In this document: one piece after another, positions 1-6,976 of the stretch
How the letters are laid out: every line of letters begins with the position of its first letter
Numbering within the stretch: the stretch's first letter is position 1
IMG/VR virus record: IMGVR_UViG_3300007516_000116
Location: 1 to 27,006 of that record
Length of the DNA stretch: 27,006 nucleotides
From: a virus
Strand: one strand, 5' to 3'
Position numbers and translations under genes: made by a program
Notes under the pieces: model-generated
Told to the model about the DNA's origin: nothing
Databases searched by the model: none
Seen by the model: only the letters and a program-made list of their open reading frames with translations

Positions 1-1629
1 CTTGGTGATGATGCAAATTTTGCATCATCAGTTACTACCTCGCTTAATGCAAAATTTGCAACAGCAGATTTTAACAGCACATTTGATATACGTTTGGCGG
101 CAAGTACAGTAACAACTAACGCAAACCTCACAGGTGCAGTTACTTCTACAGGTAACGCTGCAAGCCTAGGATCATTCACTTCTGCGCAGCTAGCTGCGGC
201 GCTTACCGACGAGACAGGAACAGGCGCAAATGTCTTTGCCACAAGCCCTGTCTTAGTAACCCCAGCCCTAGGCACGCCGTCTGCGCTTGTTGGTACGAAT
301 ATTACAGGTACAGCGGCGGGTTTAACTGCGGGGAACACGACTACCAACGCAAATTTAACTGGTGATGTTACTAGTTCTGGTAATGCAACAACACTAGCCA
401 CAGTTAATGCTACAGTTGGTGGATTTGGTTCTACAACAAACATCCCTGTTATTACAGTAAATGCAAAAGGACTAGTTACTGCGGTATCAACGGTGGCTAT
501 TTCTGGTTCACTTACATTCACTGGTGATGTATCTGGATCTGGATCAACTGGTTCGTCTACTACACTAACACTTGCATCAGTGGCCACAGCAGCGACTACT
601 GGTTCAAGTACAGCTATTCCAGTTGTTACTTTTAACAACAAAGGATTGGTAACAGCAATTACAACAGCAGCGGTAGTTGCACCAGCAGGAACACTCACAG
701 GTGCGACACTTGCATCAGGTGTAACAGCGTCTAGTTTAACATCAGTTGGCACATTAACAAGTTTAACAACAAGTGGTAATTTAACAGTTGGTGGTAATTT
801 AACAGTTAATGGTACAACCACAACAATCAATGCAACAACATTAGCAGTGGCTGATCTGAACATCGAAGTGGCAAAAAACGCCACTACTGCGGCAGCAGCA
901 AATGGTGCAGGACTTACAGTTACTGGTGCAGCAGCGACATTGACTTACACTAATATTGATGATCGTTGGAACTTTAACAAAAACTTGAATGTTACTACAG
1001 TATATGGTGCGTTATCAGGTAATGCAAGTACAGCCACTATATTGGCAACTGCACGAACAATAAACACAGTTTCCTTTAATGGCTCTGCTGATATTGTCGT
1101 TACAGCGGCAGCAGGAACACTTACAGGTGCGACACTGGCATCAGGTGTAACAGCATCTAGTTTAACAAGTGTTGGTACAATATCCACTGGTACTTGGAGC
1201 TCAACGGTTAGTACATCATCAAATTCTACCATGAGTGGTACATTAGCAACTGGTGCATTGACAACAACTGGTGCCATTACAGCAACAGGTGAAATTACAG
1301 CATTCTTCTCTGATGCAAGACTAAAGAAAGATGTTGTAGCAATTACAGATCCAATTGCCAAGATCATGAGTATTCGTGGTGTTACTTTCCGACCAAATGA
1401 AACAGCATTGGCGTTAGGTATTGCAGATACTGCGCAGGTTGGTGTAATTGCTCAAGAAATTGAGGCAATGATGCCAGAGCTAGTATCACCTTCGGCTTTC
1501 CCGGGCTTCTTGACTGTTAAATATGATAAGTTGACAGCATTGTTAATTGAGGCAGTAAAAGCTCAACAAGGTCAAATCGAAACGCTAACTGCACAGATTG
1601 CAGCGTTGGCAAATAAAGCAGGACTTTAA
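1..1629 (+). CDS. Tail fibre protein, 3' part, with C-terminal S74 intramolecular chaperone
   Basis: The frame is open from base 1 with no stop, so the gene starts upstream of the window; the TTG at 94 is not a credible start. The 542 visible residues begin with low-complexity Thr/Ala/Gly/Ser repeats of the kind found in phage fibre shafts (for example GTLTGATLASGVTASSLTSVG, seen in two copies). The last ~105 residues (from about base 1303) match the Peptidase_S74 chaperone domain: it opens with SDARLKKD, the Ser-Asp and Lys of the autocleavage site, followed by VGVIAQEIEAMMPELV and a C-terminal coiled coil (LLIEAVKAQQGQIETLTAQI). In this family the domain drives fibre trimerisation and then cuts itself off. 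The protein should sit at the tail tip and contact the host surface. The 3' end is complete; a late-type promoter for the next gene follows the stop. Confidence 0.9.
   Translation, partial: LGDDANFASSVTTSLNAKFATADFNSTFDIRLAASTVTTNANLTGAVTSTGNAASLGSFTSAQLAAALTDETGTGANVFATSPVLVTPALGTPSALVGTNITGTAAGLTAGNTTTNANLTGDVTSSGNATTLATVNATVGGFGSTTNIPVITVNAKGLVTAVSTVAISGSLTFTGDVSGSGSTGSSTTLTLASVATAATTGSSTAIPVVTFNNKGLVTAITTAAVVAPAGTLTGATLASGVTASSLTSVGTLTSLTTSGNLTVGGNLTVNGTTTTINATTLAVADLNIEVAKNATTAAAANGAGLTVTGAAATLTYTNIDDRWNFNKNLNVTTVYGALSGNASTATILATARTINTVSFNGSADIVVTAAAGTLTGATLASGVTASSLTSVGTISTGTWSSTVSTSSNSTMSGTLATGALTTTGAITATGEITAFFSDARLKKDVVAITDPIAKIMSIRGVTFRPNETALALGIADTAQVGVIAQEIEAMMPELVSPSAFPGFLTVKYDKLTALLIEAVKAQQGQIETLTAQIAALANKAGL
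685..1178 (+). repeat. Imperfect direct repeat of 68 bp within the tail fibre gene (685-752 and 1111-1178)
   Basis: The two copies encode nearly the same shaft segment (AGTLTGATLASGVTASSLTS plus a few residues), 426 bp apart and in frame. They differ at a handful of mostly synonymous positions. Such repeats are common in fibre shafts and could support in-frame recombination that changes fibre length. Confidence 0.8.
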
Positions 1630-1635
1630 TCTTCG

Positions 1636-1642
1636 CTAAATA
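1636..1642 (+). promoter_or_regulatory. T4-like late promoter motif CTAAATA upstream of the 65-aa gene
   Basis: CTAAATA lies in the 29-nt gap after the tail fibre stop and 16 nt before the ATG at 1659. AAGGAG (1645-1650) supplies the ribosome site. The same motif recurs before many structural genes here and resembles the T4 late -10 element TATAAATA. Confidence 0.5.
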
Positions 1643-1658
1643 ACAAGGAGATTAACTC

Positions 1659-1856
1659 ATGGCAATATTACCAGCAACAGGATCAGCAATTACCTTTTCT
1701 AATGTTGAACGAGGCTACACAAACTCAGCGCCAACAGCTGGCTCAAACATTGAATTGCGTTACCGATTAGCAAGGGTCCACCGTGGCCAATCAACTGGCG
1801 CGATTAGTTTAAGCTCTTTCTTTGGCGGGCATACATCACCGTACAACGACAGGTAA
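1659..1856 (+). CDS. Small tail-associated protein, 65 aa, unknown function
   Basis: ATG at 1659 is preceded by a strong AAGGAG site 8 nt upstream. The short protein starts MAILPATGSAITFSNVE and ends GAISLSSFFGGHTSPYNDR. That pattern (LPATGSAIS near the N-terminus, a Ser/Gly-rich AISLSSFFGG end) resembles short proteins beside tail fibre genes in marine T4-like phages. It has no signal peptide or membrane segment. Its place directly after the fibre gene, followed by a strong hairpin terminator, suggests it is made with the fibre and may be a virion or fibre-associated component. No biochemical role can be assigned. Confidence 0.75.
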   Translation: MAILPATGSAITFSNVERGYTNSAPTAGSNIELRYRLARVHRGQSTGAISLSSFFGGHTSPYNDR

Positions 1857-1874
1857 AAGACACAATAATAAAGA

Positions 1875-1900
1875 AAAAGGGCAAATTGCCCTTTTCCTTT
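1875..1900 (+). terminator. Rho-independent terminator after the tail fibre/65-aa genes
   Basis: A 10-bp inverted repeat AAAAGGGCAA (1875-1884) and TTGCCCTTTT (1886-1895) ends in a T-rich run. The fold forms a GGGC/GCCC stem with a small AT loop, and the A-run upstream and T-run downstream suit termination. It lies 18 nt past the 65-aa stop codon. Confidence 0.8.
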
Positions 1901-1952
1901 GGACAAAACTTCATCATCGAGATCGATATATAATGTATACCAGGAGCACCTT

Positions 1953-2441
1953 ATGTCGCTAACACATTCTGAAATTTTCACGGCCGCTGAGAGCATCTTA
2001 AAACAAACACCGTTCCGCACTAAATTTGAAAGAGAAAACTTTCTATACAGCACGTCATCGGGCCCTCGATTGTTGGTTGCGTTATGCAACGACATCATTG
2101 ACCTAAATGAACAGCATGAAAATGCAACAACAGAATGGATTAAAGCGGCAATTCTTGTAGAGATGAATATAATCAACAATAGGATTAAAGAGCTTCAGAT
2201 CGAATTTCCTAATATTAATACTGCACTAGAAGAGTCTGAAGGACAATACTGGACGGAACACCTGGCACAAAAAGCCGCCATTGAGGCAATCTGTATGAAA
2301 GTGTCAGTGGAGAATATGACACGGATGTTAGCATTACCTGCGGAAATGTATGAAGAAGCAATTACTCGTTGCCAAACATTGTTAAATGTTATTAACAAAA
2401 CCACACGAGCAGCTGAACGGAAAGCCGACACTAGGACCTAA
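1953..2441 (+). CDS. Unknown protein, 162 aa
   Basis: The frame is open from a TTG at 1899, but ATG 1953 is preferred because CAGGAG (1941-1946) sits 6 nt upstream and the extra residues fall in the terminator region. The protein is helical and charged (MSLTHSEIFTAAESILK at the start, many Glu/Ala/Ile helices, NVINKTTRAAERKADTRT at the end). No catalytic motif, signal or membrane segment is seen. The stop overlaps the ATG of the glycosyltransferase gene by one base (TAATG), so the two are probably translationally coupled. A weak TATAAT at 1929-1934 has no convincing -35 element. I do not recognise the family. Confidence 0.75.
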   Translation: MSLTHSEIFTAAESILKQTPFRTKFERENFLYSTSSGPRLLVALCNDIIDLNEQHENATTEWIKAAILVEMNIINNRIKELQIEFPNINTALEESEGQYWTEHLAQKAAIEAICMKVSVENMTRMLALPAEMYEEAITRCQTLLNVINKTTRAAERKADTRT

Positions 2442-3079
2442 TGTCAATTTTTGAAAAACAACCTGTCTTAAGTGAGCATGTTGTAATCTGCATCCCTACT
2501 AACGGAACAGTGCATTCACAGTTTGCATTCTGTTTAGTGAACGCAATACAATATACAGAATCTCATGGTATCCCAACCACATTGGTAATGGATGCCGGCA
2601 CTGTACTAAGTAATCAACGGCAAGTACTATTAAATACTGCAATAGATGAGCAACATGCAATGCATATTATGTGGCTTGACAGCGACATGATCTTCCCAAG
2701 TGATACAATTATTCGCTTACTAGAGCACAAAAAGGATGCAGTATGTGCAACTTACTCTAAACGAACACCACCGTTCCACCCAACGGCCTTCTATAGTATA
2801 GATCCCGTTGTACCAGTTGATACTACCAAGACAGGATTAGATATCGTGAGATATAGTGGGATGGGATGTATGTTGATAACAGCCGCGGCGATTGACAGTA
2901 TGACAAGTCCGCATTTTCCCTTAGTTTGGCACGCACCGTCCTCAACATGGCATGGTGAGGATATGGGATTTTGCGACCTATTGGATCACAACGATATCAA
3001 ACTATTTTGCGACTTAGCTCTCAGCTGCGAGATTGGCCATTTAGGTCTGAAAGAGTTTCGTGTGAATGAGGTAGGCTGA
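2441..3079 (+). CDS. Glycosyltransferase, GT-A/GT2-like, DSD type
   Basis: The 212-aa protein has an N-terminal strand VVICIPTNGTVHSQFAF (about residues 14-30), the SNQRQVLLNTA segment (57-67), and MWLDSDMIF with the metal-binding DSD at 80-82, which in this fold coordinates the nucleotide-sugar with a divalent metal. A later HGEDMGFCDL (171-180) and EIGHLG (197-202) fit the acceptor and catalytic side. Such enzymes are widespread in T4-like environmental phages and may modify a virion protein, a host glycan or DNA; the sequence does not say which. The ATG overlaps the previous stop. The last 59 bases overlap a minus-strand gene tail to tail. Confidence 0.8.
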   Translation: MSIFEKQPVLSEHVVICIPTNGTVHSQFAFCLVNAIQYTESHGIPTTLVMDAGTVLSNQRQVLLNTAIDEQHAMHIMWLDSDMIFPSDTIIRLLEHKKDAVCATYSKRTPPFHPTAFYSIDPVVPVDTTKTGLDIVRYSGMGCMLITAAAIDSMTSPHFPLVWHAPSSTWHGEDMGFCDLLDHNDIKLFCDLALSCEIGHLGLKEFRVNEVG

Positions 3080-3452
3080 CAAAAAATGAGCACCACTGGT
3101 TTAATTTTTTCAGATTGATCGCAGCCGACAGCTGATATTCAGGATACGCATCATCATTGATCACACTTCTCATAAGTGCCCCATCAATAAATGCACTTGT
3201 CACTAACATAGACTTAAATTCTTGATCTTTTAGCAGAGTAGTGATCAACGGATGATACCATAGTTCATCATTTATAAGTCTGCGGGTTTCTAAATACCAT
3301 CGCTCGGTATAACATATGCTACTTTTATACAGGCTATTGAGCAGCGGGTTGTTAAGACGCTTGGTCCAGCATGAAGTGAATTCTAATTGACAATGCGGCC
3401 CTCCGTATACAGAAGCCAGTTTGGGCAACGGTGCCTTAATTACTTGCAGCAT
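3021..3452 (-). CDS. Unknown protein, 143 aa, last gene of the minus-strand operon
   Basis: The ATG at 3452 lies 17 nt inside the 3' end of the Nudix gene, and the frame fills a region (3080-3435) with no plus-strand gene, so it is likely real. The protein starts MLQVIKAPLPKLASVYGG and is rich in Leu, Tyr and Trp (WYLETRRLINDELWYHPLIT). I recognise no domain, signal peptide or catalytic motif. The last ~18 codons run antisense through the end of the glycosyltransferase gene; this may be a 3' extension after loss of an earlier stop. No terminator is visible at its end. Confidence 0.6.
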   Translation of the reverse strand: MLQVIKAPLPKLASVYGGPHCQLEFTSCWTKRLNNPLLNSLYKSSICYTERWYLETRRLINDELWYHPLITTLLKDQEFKSMLVTSAFIDGALMRSVINDDAYPEYQLSAAINLKKLNQWCSFFVSLPHSHETLSDLNGQSRS

Positions 3453-3867
3453 CTTTTAATAGTATATCAAGTGCTTCTCGAAAGCCACGACTGTTAAACA
3501 TCTTTGCAGTATTGTAGTGCAACGGCACCGGCCATCGCCATATGTCAACCCAGCAGTAACCCGAACTCTCTTCGTCAAGGATAGGAGTAAATTCATCTTC
3601 ACATAATATGAGATAACTTACATGTCGAAAACTATAATCTCGCGTAGTAAATGTATGTACATGGCTCATTGCAATGGTATCGGGAACGCCAGGATAGCCA
3701 AGTTCCTCGCATAGTTCCCGCTTAAGGCCATTTAAGTCTCCTTCGCCGCGTTCAAGTTTACCTCCCCATAGTCCCCAACAGCCTGGGTGCTTTTCCAATG
3801 GTGACCGCAGTTGCATCATAGCTCTACCAGTCCTACTACTTACAATCAATGCGCCAACTGCTCTCAT
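3436..3867 (-). CDS. Nudix (NTP pyrophosphohydrolase) family protein
   Basis: A perfect Nudix box G-x5-E-x7-R-E-x2-E-E-x-G is present at residues 36-57 (GKLERGE then RELCEELG). This is the Mg2+-binding catalytic helix of enzymes that cleave nucleoside diphosphates linked to another group. The 143-aa length is that of a single-domain Nudix enzyme. The N-terminus MRAVGALIVSS is the usual first strand. T4 encodes a Nudix enzyme (NudE), but the substrate cannot be read here: nucleotide sugars, ADP-ribose derivatives or oxidised dNTPs are all possible. It starts 7 nt after the gp15 stop and overlaps the next gene by 17 nt, so it belongs to the late minus-strand operon. Confidence 0.88.
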   Translation of the reverse strand: MRAVGALIVSSRTGRAMMQLRSPLEKHPGCWGLWGGKLERGEGDLNGLKRELCEELGYPGVPDTIAMSHVHTFTTRDYSFRHVSYLILCEDEFTPILDEESSGYCWVDIWRWPVPLHYNTAKMFNSRGFREALDILLKDAASN

Positions 3868-3874
3868 AACTTAC

Positions 3875-5233
3875 TTAGTTTACAATTCGCCATCGGCCTT
3901 CTTCAAATAACCCTTCAAGGGCAAGTACCCACTCGATACCATTGAAATGCAGTTTCTTCATACTGTTGGCATTTGTAGTATACTCGCTTGTAGTAACAGT
4001 TGATGCATCAAAACTTAAAACCCAGTCGCTGCCGTTGTACTCGATAATATCGCCGGAATTTGCTGTTAGTGTTTCACTCCACATTGAACCCTGAGACAAC
4101 TCATCCATTACTAAATAACGCTGCCCTTGGGCTGCAAGCGGCAAATTGCCAGTGCCAGGATACCCAGCAGATGGATTAATGACGCCATTGACCATTAACA
4201 ATGTATCCGGCGGTAAAGTAGCAGTATCAATATCATAGCTCAATATATTAGAATTTCCCGGAACAATAGTCACGCGGGTAAAAACTTCAAATGGATTTAA
4301 TTCATCTCCTAATTTAAGAATAATTTCTGTAATGCCATTTTTAATGCCACCATGCTTGCCAAAGTGTTCAGCCCAACTTAGCGTGCCATTGTTCACTGCA
4401 TCTACGGTGTTATGGTCCTTATTCAACAGTTGAATCGTGTCGTTAGTTACCCTGATATGTCTATCTTCAAATGTAATCCACATTCGTGATGAATGATAGC
4501 CTTCGTTCAAGATAAATGAATCCAATGCACCAGTTGCATCCATTACATTAAGATTGTTGATAATACTATGAATAAGCACTTGCCGTTTAACCTTAGCCGG
4601 TGGGGTTAGAAAAATCGGCAATGAAAACACCAAAGTAGCAACATCTATCGCATCATCAGTGCCTTGCGGTATTGTGCGCGATGACCAAGTAATGTTTGTA
4701 AGCTCAACAACTGCAAGACTGGTCCAGTCATATGGGTTATTGCTACTTTGTAAATTTACACTTGGATTGAAAAGTAATAGTAGTTGCTCAAGCAATTGCA
4801 ACTTTTGTTCAGTATTACTTGACCACACATCAACATTAAAAGTCAAGTCATATGGAACCGGAGCAGTTCGATCCAGTGTATAGTTCTCTGCGACCTGATC
4901 AACAAACTGTCCATGCGTCTCATCATATACTCGCTCGCCAACCTGCGTCGAAGTTTGAAAACTGGGGTTTATCCGACGGACACTTGCCGGTGCGAGTTCT
5001 GAGATGTAGCAGCTAATTGCCGGCACACTTGATATCGTATTTTCAGAATTCTTGCGAATGATGTGTTGGGCCATGCGGCTTGTATCGCCATAGCGGACAG
5101 GCACCTGATGATAGAAATCTGAATCATTTGCGTCCTTGCCCATCTTAACAGAGAAGCCGCTGAACAATCTCATGAACTGTACAATCCACCGACGCAACTG
5201 CTGGTCATAAAAATAATTCTGTGTGATTGCCAT
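3875..5233 (-). CDS. 15: Proximal tail sheath stabiliser, T4 gp15-like
   Basis: The N-terminal half matches T4 gp15 in pattern: YFYDQQLRRWIVQFMRLFSG aligns with the YFYNSSFRRY...LFSNI start of gp15, then VPVRYGD, YDLTFNVDVWSSN (about residues 130-142) and a PIFLTPPAKVKRQ segment. In T4, gp15 caps the tail and sheath and joins them to the neck. At 452 aa it is far longer than T4 gp15 (about 270 aa). The last ~90 residues are a W-rich module (GDIIEYNGSDWVLSF, LHFNGIEWVLAL) of the kind also found in gp18 and gp14 here. The ATG overlaps the gp14 stop by one base and GAGG lies upstream. It is on the minus strand, opposite to gp13, gp18 and gp19. Confidence 0.87.
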   Translation of the reverse strand: MAITQNYFYDQQLRRWIVQFMRLFSGFSVKMGKDANDSDFYHQVPVRYGDTSRMAQHIIRKNSENTISSVPAISCYISELAPASVRRINPSFQTSTQVGERVYDETHGQFVDQVAENYTLDRTAPVPYDLTFNVDVWSSNTEQKLQLLEQLLLLFNPSVNLQSSNNPYDWTSLAVVELTNITWSSRTIPQGTDDAIDVATLVFSLPIFLTPPAKVKRQVLIHSIINNLNVMDATGALDSFILNEGYHSSRMWITFEDRHIRVTNDTIQLLNKDHNTVDAVNNGTLSWAEHFGKHGGIKNGITEIILKLGDELNPFEVFTRVTIVPGNSNILSYDIDTATLPPDTLLMVNGVINPSAGYPGTGNLPLAAQGQRYLVMDELSQGSMWSETLTANSGDIIEYNGSDWVLSFDASTVTTSEYTTNANSMKKLHFNGIEWVLALEGLFEEGRWRIVN

Positions 5234-6339
5234 TAATTATCTACCTCGGGTTTTGGCTTTGTAAAAACCTGGCTAAGTGGCTGGCGTTCTGGTACAACAA
5301 TAGCATTGCCATCGGCATCGCGTAGTGTAGTCTGATTCGCATTATTGATAAACGAACCAGCATTGTATGTAACAGTGTTCCATGACTTGTTTGTATTATC
5401 AACAACCGCGCGCCACAGCGATCCACGATACACAAATAGCCGCTCGGGCGTAAAATCGGCCCTAATGAATAGTTCGCCTTGGATAGGACTTGACGGAAAT
5501 GACAACCCGCTTGCTACTCCAGTTGTATCACCTTCACTAGCGGCCATCTCTGCTGTTCTGACTTCTATCGAACTACTACCTGAGCCATCAAACCCGTGTA
5601 TCACCGGCGTATTAGTTATATCATTGATTGTTGTGTTGTTGTAGCCAGGAGAAGGCACGGTAATAGCAGCTGATTCCAAAATAGTATTTGAAATCTGTAT
5701 TTCTTTCTGATAGGTGCTTAGTGCGTTCTTCAGACTATCCTCGTCATCTGGATCACCCAATATGCCGCGATACTCTTGAGCATCATTCATCGGAGAACAC
5801 TTGATGCGCCAAAGGTGCGGTAGCCAAGTTGGACCATACCCTTCTGCTGACCGTGAAGCATCATTTACAACATAAAATTTGTTTATACTTTTTGCAGTAG
5901 CATCCAACAGTAAGTCGTCGTTCAAGTGGGGCAATTCAATTACATCGCCGGACATCAACCGCCTACCCATGCGTTCCACCATTTCGTTCATGTGAAAAGT
6001 TAAAAACATTGTGTCGGCGTTAAGAAATAATCCAAACTGGCTTAAATCAAAATCAGCGTCGCTGATATTGTAAGTGCCAATCAGTTCGTAAATTGTCGTA
6101 TCATACACACGATCTCTATTCTCAAGGAATAGCACATCCTGAATGTCAAGCTCAGTGATCTCAGCTTTGATTTTTAAATCGGGCTTGGTTGGATCACTAC
6201 CGTCCTCAATAGCAGCAGGTCCAAGATATTTGTGGATCAGAACACCGGTCCCGCCCATATTTACGGCCTCCCGTATGAGCCGATCCTGAAAATGGTAATC
6301 ATTTGTCTTTCCGTTTTTCCATAATGTTATTCGTGACAC
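5233..6339 (-). CDS. 14: Neck protein, T4 gp14-like
   Basis: Residues 68-140 ([17 protein letters not shown], then [20 protein letters not shown] and [10 protein letters not shown]) are the conserved core I associate with gp14 of T4-like phages. In T4, gp14 with gp13 forms the neck ring that closes the filled head and accepts the tail. The start is a GTG at 6339, supported by AAGGA 8 nt upstream. At 368 aa it exceeds T4 gp14 (about 256 aa); residues 281-312 ([13 protein letters not shown]...RGSLWRAV) look like the P-x-x-G...W module repeated in gp18. The first 13 nt overlap the end of the GIY-YIG gene, so expression should depend on the promoter in front of that gene. Confidence 0.85.
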   Translation of the reverse strand: MSRITLWKNGKTNDYHFQDRLIREAVNMGGTGVLIHKYLGPAAIEDGSDPTKPDLKIKAEITELDIQDVLFLENRDRVYDTTIYELIGTYNISDADFDLSQFGLFLNADTMFLTFHMNEMVERMGRRLMSGDVIELPHLNDDLLLDATAKSINKFYVVNDASRSAEGYGPTWLPHLWRIKCSPMNDAQEYRGILGDPDDEDSLKNALSTYQKEIQISNTILESAAITVPSPGYNNTTINDITNTPVIHGFDGSGSSSIEVRTAEMAASEGDTTGVASGLSFPSSPIQGELFIRADFTPERLFVYRGSLWRAVVDNTNKSWNTVTYNAGSFINNANQTTLRDADGNAIVVPERQPLSQVFTKPKPEVDN

Positions 6340-6890
6340 AATATTTGTCCTTCTATTATTGCATGAATTAACAAGTTAGATTTTCGTCGAGCCCAATCGG
6401 CTGTAGCAGCCTCACTAAGTTTTTTGCGTGTTTCATTAGTAACTGGAGGTTTATTCTTTCCAGAGTTACTCATCTTCAACTTCGTTGCTGCTGACATGTT
6501 CTGTTGTGCAATGCACATCTTTTGACGAGTCTCCTCAGACATGTTTTTGGCAGCAATGCTCATCTTCTGTCGAGCCTCAATGGAATGCACATAACCAGCT
6601 GACCCATCGCCGCCATCGGTCCTATTTCTTAATATCCCTGTCCCTAAGTCTTTCCTACCATACCAACGAATCATCCGCCGTTCAATTGCCAGCGCACCAA
6701 TATCAGACAAATGTGTCTCTAGAAATACAATTCGGGAGTTGTCTTTTGGAGTCTGCACACCCGTGTAACCTATACGATGATTGTTATATGCTCGGTATCC
6801 TTTGCCCTTACCAATGTAATATGGCGTTTTGTCAAGGCGCAAATAGGCATAAACATAGTAAATCAACGGGTCTGGAATATTGTTTGGCAT
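6327..6890 (-). CDS. Free-standing GIY-YIG homing endonuclease with NUMOD3 repeats (copy 1)
   Basis: The 187-aa protein carries a GIY-YIG catalytic domain: YYVYAYLRL (the GIY strand), [16 protein letters not shown] (YIG strand and catalytic Arg), [16 protein letters not shown] with the metal-binding Glu, and ILRNRTDGG with the conserved Asn. It is followed by four or five NUMOD3-type DNA-binding repeats ([20 protein letters not shown] and similar). Such Seg-like enzymes in T4 spread by cutting a related phage genome lacking them. No intron or intein surrounds it. The gene heads the minus-strand operon and overlaps the gp14 start by 13 nt. It is clearly paralogous to the enzyme at 8974-9663. 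No Shine-Dalgarno is seen; the ATG is 6 nt after a late-type promoter. Confidence 0.9.
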   Translation of the reverse strand: MPNNIPDPLIYYVYAYLRLDKTPYYIGKGKGYRAYNNHRIGYTGVQTPKDNSRIVFLETHLSDIGALAIERRMIRWYGRKDLGTGILRNRTDGGDGSAGYVHSIEARQKMSIAAKNMSEETRQKMCIAQQNMSAATKLKMSNSGKNKPPVTNETRKKLSEAATADWARRKSNLLIHAIIEGQILCHE

Positions 6891-6896
6891 ATGTTG

Positions 6897-6904
6897 TATT
6901 TATG
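6897..6904 (-). promoter_or_regulatory. T4-like late promoter motif CATAAATA for the minus-strand operon
   Basis: On the minus strand CATAAATA is followed by only 6 nt (CAACAT) before the ATG of the GIY-YIG gene, so transcription would begin at or next to the start codon. GGCATA and TATGCC flank the site and could pair, placing the start codon in a weak hairpin in any RNA read through from further upstream. It is the only promoter candidate I see for gp14, gp15 and the Nudix gene. Confidence 0.5.
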
Positions 6905-6916
6905 CCACGGCGATAC

Positions 6917-6945
6917 TTGACTGGGTGTTCAATATCCGTTATAAT
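6917..6945 (+). promoter_or_regulatory. Sigma70-type promoter for the 399-aa gene
   Basis: TTGACT (6917-6922), a 17-nt spacer and a perfect TATAAT (6940-6945). The start site would be near 6952, leaving a ~25-nt leader with GGAG before the ATG at 6977. It is divergent from the late-type promoter of the minus operon. Confidence 0.85.
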
Positions 6946-6976
6946 ACATACATAGTAAACAGAACTGGAGTAAACT

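Noticed and set aside
945-1367. Minus-strand frame of 140 codons opposite the tail fibre repeats
   Set aside because: It is antisense to a repetitive, clearly coding fibre gene, has no ribosome site or promoter, and its hydrophobic composition is that expected from reading Thr/Ala repeats backwards.
1-1629. Diversity-generating retroelement acting on the tail fibre
   Set aside because: No reverse transcriptase or template-type repeat with adenine-biased differences was found in the window; the 68-bp repeats differ at mixed, mostly synonymous positions.
1929-1934. TATAAT as a promoter for the 162-aa gene
   Set aside because: No -35 element at 16-18 nt; TTGGAC upstream is 24 nt away. Kept only as a remark.
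1899-1952. Upstream TTG start for the 162-aa gene
   Set aside because: It overlaps the terminator and lacks a ribosome site; ATG 1953 has CAGGAG 6 nt upstream.
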